Positions 19,085-27,867 of a DNA stretch of 64,000 nucleotides are shown one piece after another. A program made the position numbers and the translations under genes. This stretch comes from Actinotalea soli (lineage in GTDB: Bacteria; Actinomycetota; Actinomycetes; Actinomycetales; Cellulomonadaceae): positions 1 to 64,000 of the forward strand of contig NZ_JAGEMK010000003.1 of the NCBI RefSeq assembly GCF_017565425.1. Reading direction: 5' to 3'. How positions within the stretch are numbered: position 1 is the first letter of the stretch; each line of letters starts with the position of its first letter. The notes below the pieces were generated by a model. The model searched no databases. It had not been told where the DNA came from and saw nothing but the letters and a program-made list of their open reading frames with translations.

Positions 19085-19469
19085 GGCACGTCCTTCCGGC
19101 GCGACCCGCGGGGCCGCGCGCACTGTGCAGGCGGGCATCAGGTCATCCCTGGAGCCCGCATCCGGTTGTCGACGCCGATCGGTTGACCGGACGTCCCTGG
19201 TGCCATGCGGGACCGACGCCGGACCCACGAGGAGACCGGACCGCTGTCGGCACACGCCCCCGGGCCGCCGGCTGGACCGGCTGGATCGGGGATGGATGGC
19301 ACGCGATGTCACCCGGCGGACCGGGCGCAACGAGCATCCTACCTGACCCGTGCCGCACGGCTGGCCGTCGGACCCCAGGCACGTCCCCAGGCCGGCGAGC
19401 TCCTCACGCGTCCCCAGGCGGGAGGGTCCCGGGCAGGGCGACCGGGCGGACCAGGGTCAACCTTGCGCC
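19085..19469. promoter_or_regulatory. 385-base divergent region between rpsB and the M23 gene; possible rpsB promoter
   Basis: No gene is evident. On the minus strand a -10-like TAGGAT lies at 19336-19341, about 250 bases before the rpsB ATG, without a convincing -35 box; if used, rpsB would have a long leader. A direct repeat (CCGGCTGG-type at about 19268-19285) is present. I found no conserved leader motif that I can name. Confidence 0.3.
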
Positions 19470-20114
19470 ATGACGACGTGGAGACCCCGCCGATGCCCCA
19501 CGGGCCTCGCGCAGCCGACGCCCCCGTCCCTCGCCGAGCAGGCCTGCCGTCGCCCGCACGGCCCGAGGACCCTGACGACGGGGCTGCTCGCCGGCGCGCT
19601 CCTGGTGAGCGGCGCCGCCCCGGTCCACGGCGACCCCCCGGGCCCCGGCCACGGCGGCGTGCCCGCTGCGGCCCGCTCGACCTCCTCGGCAGCGCCGGCA
19701 GCAGCAGCGGAGTCGTCCACCTACCGGGCCCCGGTCGACGGGACCGTCGTGCGCCTCTTCGACCCACCTCCGGTCCGCTGGGCCGCAGGCCACCGTGGGG
19801 TGGACCTGGCGGCGGGCCCCGGCGACGCCGTGATGTCCCCGTCCGACGGCGTGGTCACCTTCGCGGGGCGGGTGGTCGACCGCGGGGTGCTCACCGTGAC
19901 GCACCCGGACGGTCGCCGGTCGAGCTTCGAGCCCGTGGTGGCCGTGGTGGTGGTCGGGCAGGTGGTCGCCGCGGGCGAGGTGGTGGCGACGGTGGCTCCG
20001 GACCCGGTGCACTGCGCCTCCACGTGCCTGCACTGGGGCGTCCGCGAGGGAGACGAGTACGTCGACCCGCTCTCGTTGCTGCCGGGGGCCGAGCCCGTGG
20101 TCCTGCTGCGATGA
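19470..20114 (+). CDS. Degenerate LytM/M23-family secreted protein
   Basis: A 214-aa exported protein with a twin-Arg-free signal-like segment at about residues 33-57 (LTTGLLAGALLVSGAAPVHG) and an M23 (LytM) fold in the C-terminal half. The first zinc motif HxxxD is present in GHRGVDLAA. The catalytic His usually found in Y-x-H-L is replaced (RRSSFEPV), and the second zinc motif HxH reads CLH in CASTCLHWGV. It is therefore probably not an active endopeptidase and may act like EnvC/NlpD-type activators or structural LytM factors. Start ATG 19470 is preferred to ATG 19350, whose extension is unlike a signal peptide. Confidence 0.8.
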   Translation: MTTWRPRRCPTGLAQPTPPSLAEQACRRPHGPRTLTTGLLAGALLVSGAAPVHGDPPGPGHGGVPAAARSTSSAAPAAAAESSTYRAPVDGTVVRLFDPPPVRWAAGHRGVDLAAGPGDAVMSPSDGVVTFAGRVVDRGVLTVTHPDGRRSSFEPVVAVVVVGQVVAAGEVVATVAPDPVHCASTCLHWGVREGDEYVDPLSLLPGAEPVVLLR

Positions 20115-20127
20115 GGCTCGCCTGCTG

Positions 20128-20145
20128 TCCTCACACCGGTGAGGA
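20128..20145. terminator. Short terminator hairpin between convergent M23 and sigma-factor genes
   Basis: TCCTCAC (20128-20134) pairs with GTGAGGA (20139-20145) around a 4-base loop, in the 48-base gap between two convergent genes. It can work in either direction. No T-run is present. Confidence 0.5.
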
Positions 20146-20162
20146 GCGGACCTGCTCCCGCC

Positions 20163-21035
20163 TCAGGCGCGTTCGCTCTCCTGGAGGGCGGTGCGCAGCC
20201 GGAGCATCGCCGCGGTGTGCATCTGCGAGATCCTGGACTCGGTGACGCCCAGCACACGGCCGATCTCGGCGAGGGTCATGCCCTCGTAGTAGTAGAGGAC
20301 CAGGACGATCTTCTCGCGCTCGCCGAGGCGCTCGATCGCGCGGGCGAGCAGGAGCTTGGTCTCCTGGGCCTCGACCGATCCCGCGGGGTCCACCGCGCCC
20401 GGGTCCTCGAGCGTGTCGATGAGCGACAGGGAGTCCCCCCGCTCGGCCCCCGCGCCGATGAGCTCGTCGAGGGCCGCGACGTTCACCGTCGAGAGCTGGG
20501 TGAACACCGCACGGAGCTCGGTCACGCCGATCTCGAGCCGGTTCGCGACCTCCTGCTCGGACGGAGCACGGCGCAGCTCACCCTCGAGCTCGGCGTAGGC
20601 ACGGTCGACCGCGCGGGCCTTGGTGCGCACCGACCGTGGGATCCAGTCGATGGCGCGCAGCTCGTCGATGATCGCGCCGCGCACGCGGGCGCTCGCGTAG
20701 GTCTCGAACTTGACCGCGCGATCCGTCTCGTACTTCTCGATCGCGTCGATCAGACCGAACATGCCGTAGGAGACCAGGTCCGCCTGCTCGACGGTGTTCG
20801 GCAGGCCCGCACCGACGCGGGCCGCGACCATCGTGACCAGGGGGGCGTAGTGCAGGATCAGCCGCTCCCGGGCCCCCCGGTCTCCGCTCTCCTTGAAGAC
20901 CGCCCACAGCGAGTCGACGGTGGTGGCGTCCTCGGGGGCGCCCGCCAGGTAGGGGCGGGGGACGACGCGTCCGCCGGTACGGGCGGTACCGGTGGTGTCC
21001 GGGCTCTCGGTCCGGGCCTGGGCTGACATAGACAT
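20163..21035 (-). CDS. FliA/WhiG-family RNA polymerase sigma factor
   Basis: A 290-aa group 3 sigma-70 protein. Region 2 reads [20 protein letters not shown], then [19 protein letters not shown] and [19 protein letters not shown] with the -10-recognition stretch DWIPRSVR. Region 3 follows, and region 4 carries the -35 helix-turn-helix [22 protein letters not shown]. In motile actinobacteria such sigmas drive flagellar genes; in Streptomyces the orthologue WhiG drives sporulation. No flagellar gene is in the window, so the regulon is inferred from family only. Its ATG lies 3 bases after the xerC stop, so it is probably cotranscribed with xerC. Confidence 0.93.
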   Translation of the reverse strand: MSMSAQARTESPDTTGTARTGGRVVPRPYLAGAPEDATTVDSLWAVFKESGDRGARERLILHYAPLVTMVAARVGAGLPNTVEQADLVSYGMFGLIDAIEKYETDRAVKFETYASARVRGAIIDELRAIDWIPRSVRTKARAVDRAYAELEGELRRAPSEQEVANRLEIGVTELRAVFTQLSTVNVAALDELIGAGAERGDSLSLIDTLEDPGAVDPAGSVEAQETKLLLARAIERLGEREKIVLVLYYYEGMTLAEIGRVLGVTESRISQMHTAAMLRLRTALQESERA

Positions 21036-21038
21036 CCC

Positions 21039-21968
21039 TCAGGCTCTGGGGTGGGCTTGGAGGTACGAGCTTCTCAGGCGATCGGCACTCACGTGCGTGT
21101 ACCGCTGCGTGGTGGCGAGGGTCGCGTGGCCGAGCATCTCCTGCACGCTACGCAGGTCCGAGCCGCCGTGCAGCAGATGCGTGGCAGCGGTGTGTCGCAG
21201 CGCGTGGGGAGCCACGTCCTCCACGCCCGCAGCCCGTGCGGCACGGTGGACCAGCTCGCGGACCTGGCGCTGGTCGGCACGGCCACCTCGACGACCGAGG
21301 ACCAGGGCAGGGCCGGAGGTCGCGACCGCCAGAGCCGGACGACCACGGGTGAGCCAGCTCTCCAGGGCGCGGGCAGCCGGGACGCCGTACGGGACGACGC
21401 GGTCCTTGCCCCCCTTGCCGAGCACGCGCAGGAGGCGGTCACGCTGGTCGACGTCGTCGACGTCCGCACCCACGAGCTCTCCCACGCGGACGCCCGTCGC
21501 GTACAGGAGCTCGAGCACCGCGTGGTCCCGCAGAGCGAGCGGGTCACCGTCCGAGGCCCGCTCCCGAGCGATGTCGAGGAGGGTCGATATGGCACCGAGG
21601 TTCAGGGCCGAGGGCAGGTTCTCGCCGGGCTGCGCCGTCACCAGTCGAGCAGCGGGGTCCTTCGGGAGAGCGCCCTCGACGGTCACCCAGGCGTAGAAGC
21701 ACCGGATGGCCGCGCCGCGGCGGGCGACGGTCGCGCGGCTCAGCCGCGCACCGACCATGGTCCCGAGCCACGCCCTCAGCAGGCCCAGGTCCACCTCGGC
21801 CCAGGAGACGCCGCGACGACGGGCGAAACCGAGCACGTGGCGAAGGTCCCCGAGGTAGGCCCGGACCGTGTGCGGCGAGAGTCCGCGGTCGGCTTCGAGG
21901 TGCACCTCGAAGGCCGCCACGACCTCGTCCTCGGTCATGGCGGCGGACACCGCCGCGGCCAGCTGCAT
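21039..21968 (-). CDS. xerC: Tyrosine recombinase XerC
   Basis: Site-specific recombinase (309 aa) that with XerD resolves chromosome dimers at dif. The N-terminal SAM-like core-binding domain (LSPHTVRAYLGDLRHVLGFA) is followed by the catalytic domain with Arg in YATGVRVGEL, Lys in GKGGKDRVVP, HALRH, GHATLATTQRYTHV with the second His, and the nucleophile Tyr in QRYTHV. ATG 21968 (MQLAAAVSAAM) is chosen; ATG in MTEDEVV ten codons later is equally possible, as no strong ribosome site decides. In the dprA-xerC-sigma run, as in many actinobacteria. Confidence 0.93.
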   Translation of the reverse strand: MQLAAAVSAAMTEDEVVAAFEVHLEADRGLSPHTVRAYLGDLRHVLGFARRRGVSWAEVDLGLLRAWLGTMVGARLSRATVARRGAAIRCFYAWVTVEGALPKDPAARLVTAQPGENLPSALNLGAISTLLDIARERASDGDPLALRDHAVLELLYATGVRVGELVGADVDDVDQRDRLLRVLGKGGKDRVVPYGVPAARALESWLTRGRPALAVATSGPALVLGRRGGRADQRQVRELVHRAARAAGVEDVAPHALRHTAATHLLHGGSDLRSVQEMLGHATLATTQRYTHVSADRLRSSYLQAHPRA

Positions 21969-22074
21969 GCGTCTACCGTGGCCTGTCTGACCGGCTGCGA
22001 CAAGGCGAGACATGCAGACTTCACCCACAACCGGCGAAGTCCACCCGCTGGGCGCGCCGCTTTGTCCGCATCTG

Positions 22075-23268
22075 TCACGATCCGCGCGCAGGGCTTCTCC
22101 GCCGGCGCCACCCGGGCCCGTCCCGCTCGGCGAGACCGGCGAGCTCGAGGTGACCGACCTCGGCGAGGACCTCGTGCTCGGCGAGACCGGCCGCCCGGGC
22201 GAGGTGCGCCAGCTCGCCACCTCGACGCAGCGGCAGCGCGTCGAGGACCAGCCGTCCCTCGGCGGTCAAGCCGTCGACCTCCCGTGCCTCGTGGGTCCTC
22301 ACCGCCGGCCCGGCCGCAGCGGGCCCGACCAGCTCGATCACCTCGGCCGCATCGGTCACGCAGACGGCACGGCCCTCGCGCAGGAGCCGGTGGCACCCGG
22401 CCGAGGCGGCCGAGGTCACGGGACCCGGCACGGCACCGACAGGACGGAGCAGCTCAGCGGCGTGCCCCGCGGTGCTGAGGGCACCGGACCGCCACGCGGC
22501 TTCGACCACGACGGTCGCCCCGCCCAGGGCCGCGATGACCCGGTTGCGCTGCAGGAACCTGCTGCGGCTCGGGACGGATCCCGGTGGCACCTCGCTCACG
22601 ACCGCCCCGTGCTCCACCAGGGCTGCCAGGAGGCGGGCGTTGCCCGCCGGGTAGAGCCGGTCGACCCCTCCGGCGAGCACGGCGACGGTCGGTCCGCCGG
22701 TCGCGAGAGCGCCCCGGTGAGCCATCGCGTCGATGCCGTAGGCCCCGCCCGAGAGGATCGTCCATCCCGCCGTCGAGAGGCCCGCGGCCAGCTCGCCGGC
22801 GACGTGGTCACCGTAGGCCGTGCTCGCCCGGGCCCCCACCAGGGCCACCGAGGGAGCGGTCAGTGCGTCGAGATCGGTCCGGCCCCGCACCCACAGGCAC
22901 ATCGGCCCGCTCGGCCCCAGGTCTCCCACGCGGCCTGGCCACCCGGGTCCCTCGGGGATCAGGACGGCGCCCCCGAGGGCGTCGACCCGGCGCAGCTCGC
23001 GGGCCGGGTCCACGGTCGCGAGCCGGGGCGCCCACCGCCCGACGGCGACCCCGAGCCGTCGGCGCGACGCCGGGGTGCCCACCAGGCCGTCGAGACCGCC
23101 CGCGGCGACCGGTGCCCCCGCGGCCCCCTCTGCGGCGACCGAGCGCAGCCACGCGAGCGCCTCGACGGGCCCCAGGCTCGCGACCAGGGCCCCGGCGACG
23201 ACGTCCCCCGGCTCGACCAGGCGGCTCCACGCGGCCCGTGCGAGCCGCACCTCCTCGAGACCGGTCAC
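22075..23268 (-). CDS. dprA: DNA-processing protein DprA
   Basis: DprA/Smf (397 aa) loads RecA on incoming single-stranded DNA during transformation; it is widespread even in species not known to be competent. The Rossmann-like core has VALVGARASTAYGDHVAGEL, LSGGAYGIDAMAHRGAL and GGVDRLYPAGN. The C-terminal winged helix spans about 335-395. Start GTG 23268 overlaps the comM stop as GTGA and begins VTGLEEVRLARAAWSRL, matching relatives. It is downstream of a frameshifted comM, whose uncorrected reading frame would run through dprA. Confidence 0.93.
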   Translation of the reverse strand: MTGLEEVRLARAAWSRLVEPGDVVAGALVASLGPVEALAWLRSVAAEGAAGAPVAAGGLDGLVGTPASRRRLGVAVGRWAPRLATVDPARELRRVDALGGAVLIPEGPGWPGRVGDLGPSGPMCLWVRGRTDLDALTAPSVALVGARASTAYGDHVAGELAAGLSTAGWTILSGGAYGIDAMAHRGALATGGPTVAVLAGGVDRLYPAGNARLLAALVEHGAVVSEVPPGSVPSRSRFLQRNRVIAALGGATVVVEAAWRSGALSTAGHAAELLRPVGAVPGPVTSAASAGCHRLLREGRAVCVTDAAEVIELVGPAAAGPAVRTHEAREVDGLTAEGRLVLDALPLRRGGELAHLARAAGLAEHEVLAEVGHLELAGLAERDGPGWRRRRSPARGS

Positions 23269-24793
23269 GGCACGGCACCGCGGGTGCGCAGGGCGAGGGC
23301 CTGGCCGACCTCGAGCCGCCCCGGCCTGTCCCGACCGGCGAGGTCGGCCAGCGTCCACGCCACCCGCAGGACGCGGTCCGCCCCTCGCAACGAGAGGGTG
23401 CCCCGGTCCAGGGCTCGGTCGAGGTCTGCCTGGGCGTCGATCCCGTCACCGTGGGTCCGCAGCCAGCTCCCCGAGACCTCTGCGTTGGTCGCCCACGGGG
23501 TTCCCTGCAGCCGCGCCGGGCCCGGGCCCGGGCCTCGGCCACCCGCGCTGCCACGGTCGCGGTGCCCTCGGCCTCCGGTGCGGCACGGTCGACCCTGGGT
23601 ACCGGCAGCACCTCGATCTGGAGGTCCACGCGGTCCAGGAGCGGCCCGGAGAGCCTCGAGAAGTACCGGCGACGGGCCATCGGAGCACAGGTGCAGTCCA
23701 GGCCCTTGCCGACCGCGCGACCGCACGGGCACGGGTTGGCCGCGAGCACGAGCTGGAAACGCGCGGGGAAGCGGGCCGAGCCCGCCGAGCGGTGGATCAC
23801 CAGCTCGCCGTGCTCGAGGGGCTGGCGCAGCGTCTGCAGGACCCGGGTGCCGAACTCCGGGGCCTCGTCGAGGAAGAGGACGCCTCGGTGGGCCCGTGAG
23901 GCGGCACCTGGTCGAGGCAGGCCCGACCCCCCGCCGATGATGGCGGCGGCCGTGGCCGTGTGGTGCGGGTCCTCGAAAGGAGGCCGTCGCACGAGCCCGT
24001 CGACGGGCCGGAAGGTCCCCGCGAGGGAGTGGACCGCCGTGACCTCGACGGCCTCCTGCTCCGCGAGGTCCGGAAGGAGGCCGGGCAGACGGGCCGCGAG
24101 CATCGTCTTGCCCGCGCCGGGCGGCCCGACCATCAGGAGATGGTGGCCTCCCGCCGCCGCGACCTCGAGGCCCCACCGAGCCTGGCCCTGGCCGATCACC
24201 TCGGCCAGGTCGACCGCGGGGGTGGGTGCCGGCGGGTCCTCGTGGGCTGCCACGGGTCCCAGCGGGCCAGGGTCGGCCGACTCGGCCCCGTAGGCGAGGG
24301 CGACCTCCGCGAGGCACGAGGCCGCCACCACCTCGGCCCCGGGCACGAGTCGTGCCTCGTCGGCATTGGCCGACGGGACCACGACTCGGCACCGACCGGC
24401 AGCGACCGCGGCGGCGACGGCCGGCAGCACCCCGCGCACGGGCCGCAGCCGGCCGTCGAGGCCGAGCTCACCCAGGTGCACCGCCCGCTGGGCGGCCTCG
24501 GGGTCGCACGCCCCCGCCCCCGCCAAGGTCGCCACCGCGATCGCGAGGTCGAACCCGGCTCCCGCCTTGGGGAGTGCAGCCGGCGACAGGTTCACGGTGA
24601 TCCGCCGCTGGGGCCAGCCCAGGCCCGAGGAGGTCATCGCGGCGCGCACCCGGTCCCGCGCCTCGGAGAGCGACGCGTCGGGCAGACCCACGAGCGTGAA
24701 CCCGGGCACCGAGGCGGCGAGGTGCGCCTCGACCTCGATCAGGTGGCCGGAGAGCCCGACGAGGGACACCGCTGTCGTGCGCCCCAGGCCCAT
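23265..24793 (-). pseudogene. comM: ComM/YifB-family AAA+ (Mg-chelatase-like) gene with a one-base frameshift
   Basis: ComM-type hexameric helicase promotes branch migration in transformation. The N-terminal Lon-like domain (MGLGRTTAVSLVGLSGHLIE), Walker A GPPGAGKT, Walker B VLFLDEAPEF and the YFSRLSGPLLDRVDLQIEV segment are read in one frame. The last ~85 codons (QGTPWATNAEVSGSWL through ADRVLRVAWTLADLAGRD) lie in another. The switch falls in a GGGCCC-repeat tract near 23516-23518; adding one C there on the plus strand restores an unbroken 509-aa protein of family length. It may be a sequencing error, a recent mutation, or recoding. The 3' end overlaps dprA (GTGA), and the 5' end overlaps the yraN stop. 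Confidence 0.85.
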
Positions 24794-25149
24794 CAGAGCA
24801 CCCCGGTCAGGTGCTCGACGCGGGCTGCCCCGCGACGCGAGGCCCACACGGCCACGACGTCGACCCGGATGCTCGCGGGGCGCTCGTCGTGGCTCGTGAC
24901 CCATTGGGCGGCGAGGCGGCGCAGTCGCGCGAGCTTGGCCGGGGTGACGGCCTCGGCCGGGTGCCCGAACCCCTCCCCCGTCCGTGTCTTGACCTCGACC
25001 ACCACGAGCTCCTCGCCGTCGAGGGCGACGATGTCGATCTCCCCCGACGGCCCGCGCCAGTTCCGGTCCAGGACGGTCCACCCGGCCTCGACCAGGTGCG
25101 CTGCCGCGACCTTCTCCCCGTACCGCCCCACGGCGTCCTTGGCCCTCAC
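24793..25149 (-). CDS. YraN-family endonuclease-like protein (UPF0102)
   Basis: A 118-aa member of UPF0102/YraN, a nuclease-fold family often next to comM and rnhB. The fold motif is visible as GYGEKVAAAHL-like start, then WRGPSGEIDIVALDGEELVVVEVKTR: the E-x(n)-D and V-E-V-K residues of a PD-(D/E)XK-like site. Biological role is unknown; in context it may process DNA with ComM and DprA. Its stop overlaps the comM start (TGATG). Confidence 0.88.
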   Translation of the reverse strand: MRAKDAVGRYGEKVAAAHLVEAGWTVLDRNWRGPSGEIDIVALDGEELVVVEVKTRTGEGFGHPAEAVTPAKLARLRRLAAQWVTSHDERPASIRVDVVAVWASRRGAARVEHLTGVL

Positions 25150-25276
25150 GTGACCACCTCCCGGGCCACACGCTGCCCGCGGTGCGCCGTCGAGCCGCGT
25201 CAGGGTCCGCCAGGCTGTGGACGGACCCGGGTCCGCGAGCCCTGTGGGCCCCCGCGGGAGGACCGCAGGCCCCGGG

Positions 25277-25293
25277 GCGGGCCCTGGGCCCGC
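25277..25293 (-). terminator. Inverted repeat downstream of the DUF2469 gene
   Basis: GCGGGCCC (25277-25284) and GGGCCCGC (25286-25293) form an inverted repeat with a one-base spacer, so a real hairpin would open two or three pairs. It starts 6 bases after the DUF2469 stop, before yraN. Probably a terminator ending the lepB-rnhB-DUF2469 transcript. Confidence 0.5.
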
Positions 25294-25298
25294 GCCGG

Positions 25299-25622
25299 TC
25301 AGCGGCGGAAGCCGCCGCCCTCGGGGAGGTCGAGGTCAGCCTTGGCGAGCTCCTCGACGTTGACGTCCTTGAAGGTCACCACCCGGACCGACTTCACGAA
25401 GCGCGCGGACCGGTACACGTCCCAGACCCACGCGTCGTTGAGGCCCACCTCGAAGTAGACCTCCCCGGCCGCCGACCGCACCTGCAGGTCCACCTGGTTG
25501 GCGAGGTAGAACCGCCGCTCGGTCTCCACGACGTAGGAGAACAGGCCCACGACGTCGCGGTACTCGCGGTAGAGGGCGAGCTCCATGTCGGTCTCGTAGT
25601 TCTCCAGGTCCTCCGCGCTCAC
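25299..25622 (-). CDS. DUF2469 conserved actinobacterial protein
   Basis: A 107-aa protein of DUF2469, highly conserved in actinobacteria next to rnhB and of unknown function. The whole sequence is family-like: [61 protein letters not shown]. The start GTG 25622 is chosen because it overlaps the rnhB stop (GTGA) and gives the usual SAEDLE N-terminus; the ATG six codons upstream would add MVHDGG. Confidence 0.9.
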   Translation of the reverse strand: MSAEDLENYETDMELALYREYRDVVGLFSYVVETERRFYLANQVDLQVRSAAGEVYFEVGLNDAWVWDVYRSARFVKSVRVVTFKDVNVEELAKADLDLPEGGGFRR

Positions 25623-26446
25623 GCCTCCATCATGGACCATGCCGGACCCGTCCCCGTCGTCGGCTCGTCCACCGGCAGCCGCCAGCTGCGACGGTGCAGC
25701 ACCGACGGGCCGTGCTCACGTAGGGCGCGGACGTGGTCGGCCGAGCCGTAGCCCTTGTTCCCGCCCCACCCGTACTCCGGGTGGTCCTCCGCCACCCTCG
25801 CCATGAGCGCGTCGCGCTCGCACTTGGCGAGCACGCTCGCCGCGGCCACCGACGCGCACGCCAGGTCGGCCTTGATCCGGGTCCGCACCGCCGGACCGGG
25901 CCGCGTCGGGTCGAGCCCTGGGCGGTCGAGCGGTGTGCAGTCACGCACCGTGGTGTCGGGCAGCGTGCGGTCGGGCGGCGTGCCGTCACGCCGACCGGGC
26001 GCGACTGACGTCGCCCCGGGGAGGAGGGTGAGGGTCCCGTCGAGCAGGTCCGGCTGGGCGGGGAGGCTCAGCCAGTCGTGCGACCCGTCGAGCAGGACGA
26101 GGTCGACGGGGACCTCGAGCTGGGCGAGCGCCCGGCGGCCGGCCAGGCGCAGGGCGGCGATGATCCCGAGCGCGTCGATCTCCTCGGGCTGGGCATGACC
26201 GACAGCCCGGGCCAGGCCCCAGCGCCCGAGGGCGGGCAGCAGCCGGGTGCGCGCCGCGGGGCTCAGGAGCTTGGAGTCAGCGACCCCGGGCGGGCAGGCG
26301 CGCGTCGTGAGGTCGACCGCGACGACGCCCACGCTCACCGGTCCGGCCAGTGCCCCCCGCCCGACCTCGTCCATCCCTGCGACGACGCGGGCGCCGCCGC
26401 GGAGCAAGGCCCGCTCGTGACGCAGGTCGGGACGGCGACGTGTCAC
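25619..26446 (-). CDS. rnhB: Ribonuclease HII with a low-complexity insertion
   Basis: RNase HII (275 aa) nicks at ribonucleotides embedded in DNA. The catalytic core shows [16 protein letters not shown] (DEDD site), [12 protein letters not shown] and [20 protein letters not shown], then [15 protein letters not shown]. Between the [11 protein letters not shown] strand and the RIKADL motif lies an extra ~35-40 residues rich in Asp, Thr, Pro and Arg, with a repeated DRT/DTT-like pattern (about residues 145-185), which most relatives lack. GTG 26446 overlaps the lepB stop (GTGA). Activity is probably retained, because all motifs flanking the insertion are intact. Confidence 0.93.
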   Translation of the reverse strand: MTRRRPDLRHERALLRGGARVVAGMDEVGRGALAGPVSVGVVAVDLTTRACPPGVADSKLLSPAARTRLLPALGRWGLARAVGHAQPEEIDALGIIAALRLAGRRALAQLEVPVDLVLLDGSHDWLSLPAQPDLLDGTLTLLPGATSVAPGRRDGTPPDRTLPDTTVRDCTPLDRPGLDPTRPGPAVRTRIKADLACASVAAASVLAKCERDALMARVAEDHPEYGWGGNKGYGSADHVRALREHGPSVLHRRSWRLPVDEPTTGTGPAWSMMEA

Positions 26447-27246
26447 GGGACCTCCGCGAAGGTCTCTCCGGGGTTGCGCAGCAGGGTCCAGCGGTCGGCT
26501 GGCCAGACCGTCACGAAGGCGACGCCCACGACGTTGTCGAGCGGGACGCTCCCGCCGCCAGGGTCTCCCTGCTTGTAGCGCGAGTCCTGGGAGTTCTGCC
26601 GGTTGTCGCCCATGACCCACAGGCCACCCGCCGGCACGGTCAGCGAGAACTCCATCTCGCTGGGTTCCGAGCCGGCCGCGAGGTACGGCTCGTCGATCGC
26701 GACCCCGTTGACGAGGAGCCGCCCGTCGGCGTCGCAGCACTCGACGGTGTCCCCGGGCAGCGCGACGACCCGCTTGATGAGGTGCTCCCCCGAGTCCTGG
26801 GGCAGCAGGCCGATGAAGGTCAGCCCCTCGGTGAGCGCCTCGCGCCACGCCGGCTGGGGTGCGGTGGGCTGGGTGGGTAGCCAGCCCCCCGGGTCCTTGA
26901 AGACGACGACGTCGCCGCGGCTCACGTCGAGGGGTCCCGGCGCGAGCTTGGTCACGAGCACCCGGTCGCCGACCGCGAGGGTGTCCTCCATCGAGCTGCT
27001 CGGGATGAAGAAGGCCTGCACCAGGAAGGTCTTGATGATCAGGGAGAGCACGAGGGCGCTCACGACGATGACGAGGGACTCCCGCAACCAGGCCCCCGCC
27101 CCACCTCGCGGGCGGCTCCGCCCGTGCCGCGCCGGCGCCCCGTCCTCCCGGTCGGTGCCCTCCGCGCCGGTGGGGCCGGGCAGGCCCGGCTGGTGCGCAC
27201 GGCCCAGACCGGGGGTCGGGGCCGGGGTGCTGGAGGGGCTCGTCAC
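26443..27246 (-). CDS. lepB: Signal peptidase I
   Basis: Type I signal peptidase (267 aa) that cleaves exported preproteins at the membrane. After a Pro/Gly-rich cytoplasmic N-terminus (about 1-65) there is one membrane segment ([20 protein letters not shown]). The catalytic Ser lies in [12 protein letters not shown] and the general base Lys in [11 protein letters not shown]; the later [17 protein letters not shown] box is also present. GTG 27246 is chosen as the first start with a plausible ribosome site. It lies downstream of rplS beyond a strong terminator-like stem and is coupled to rnhB. Confidence 0.95.
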   Translation of the reverse strand: MTSPSSTPAPTPGLGRAHQPGLPGPTGAEGTDREDGAPARHGRSRPRGGAGAWLRESLVIVVSALVLSLIIKTFLVQAFFIPSSSMEDTLAVGDRVLVTKLAPGPLDVSRGDVVVFKDPGGWLPTQPTAPQPAWREALTEGLTFIGLLPQDSGEHLIKRVVALPGDTVECCDADGRLLVNGVAIDEPYLAAGSEPSEMEFSLTVPAGGLWVMGDNRQNSQDSRYKQGDPGGGSVPLDNVVGVAFVTVWPADRWTLLRNPGETFAEVP

Positions 27247-27303
27247 GGGACAACTCTGCCATGCCGGGGCTCCCTGCCCCGAGCGCCGGGCCCGGGGACG
27301 ACG

Positions 27304-27333
27304 ACGGGCGGCCACCCGGAGGTGACCGCCCGT
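27304..27333 (-). terminator. Terminator-like hairpin downstream of rplS
   Basis: Arms 27304-27316 and 27321-27333 form a 13-bp stem (ACGGGCGG paired with CCGCCCGT, then ACC with GGT) with one G-U pair on the minus-strand RNA and a 4-base loop. It is 19 bases past the rplS stop and 57 bases before lepB. Confidence 0.65.
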
Positions 27334-27352
27334 CTGCCGAGACGTGAGCTGC

Positions 27353-27718
27353 TCAGCCCTTCTTGGGGGCAGGCGTCTCGCGCTTCTCCTTGATCTTGGC
27401 CTTCTTGCCGCGGAGCTTGCGGAGGTAGTACAGCTTCGCGCGGCGGACGTCACCGCGGGTCACGACCTCGATGGACTCCAGGGTCGGGGAGTGCACCGGG
27501 AAGGTGCGCTCGACACCCACGCCGAAGCTGACCTTGCGGATGGTGAAGGTCTCGCGGACGCCGCCGCCCTGCCGGGCGATCACGACGCCCTGGAACGCCT
27601 GCACGCGAGAGCGGCTGCCCTCGACGACGTTGACGTTGACCTTCAGGGTGTCCCCGGGACGGAAGTCCGGGACGTCCGAGCGCAGCGATGCTGCGTCGAC
27701 CGAGTCCAAAATGTGCAT
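27353..27718 (-). CDS. rplS: 50S ribosomal protein L19
   Basis: L19 (121 aa) lies at the 30S-50S interface. Conserved segments: [51 protein letters not shown] and [17 protein letters not shown] near the C-terminus. ATG 27718 has GGGGAAG ten bases upstream; GTG nine bases earlier is an alternative. It follows trmD by 149 bases that contain a large inverted repeat. Confidence 0.97.
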   Translation of the reverse strand: MHILDSVDAASLRSDVPDFRPGDTLKVNVNVVEGSRSRVQAFQGVVIARQGGGVRETFTIRKVSFGVGVERTFPVHSPTLESIEVVTRGDVRRAKLYYLRKLRGKKAKIKEKRETPAPKKG

Positions 27719-27726
27719 GGTGGTCA

Positions 27727-27842
27727 CTTCCCCGCCCTGCCACAGGTCAGGCGCGTCATCACGGGCAGCAGAGCTGCCTCGCCGGATCGGGTACGGGTGC
27801 GTCAACGCTCGAGAGCTGCCGTGACCGCCTCCCCTGTGGCAG
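27727..27842 (-). promoter_or_regulatory. Candidate structured leader of rplS
   Basis: CTGCCACAGG (27737-27746) and CCTGTGGCAG (27833-27842) are a perfect 10-bp inverted repeat enclosing 86 bases, which hold a smaller hairpin (GGCAGC-TCT-GCTGCC on the minus strand). The proximal arm ends three bases before the rplS ribosome site (27727-27733). The arrangement suggests a multibranched leader able to influence L19 translation. An internal TTGACG could instead be a promoter -35 box, which would exclude the distal arm. Confidence 0.45.
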
Positions 27843-27867
27843 AGACGCGGCGACGCACACCAGCAGG

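Noticed and set aside
22808-23515. Extension of the comM first frame into dprA as a giant fusion protein
   Set aside because: The extension is Arg/Gly/Pro-rich and overlaps the correct dprA frame; the ComM C-terminus is clearly in the other frame.
23500-23530. Programmed ribosomal frameshifting in comM
   Set aside because: No slippery heptamer with a downstream pseudoknot is apparent, and comM relatives are single-frame; error or mutation is simpler.
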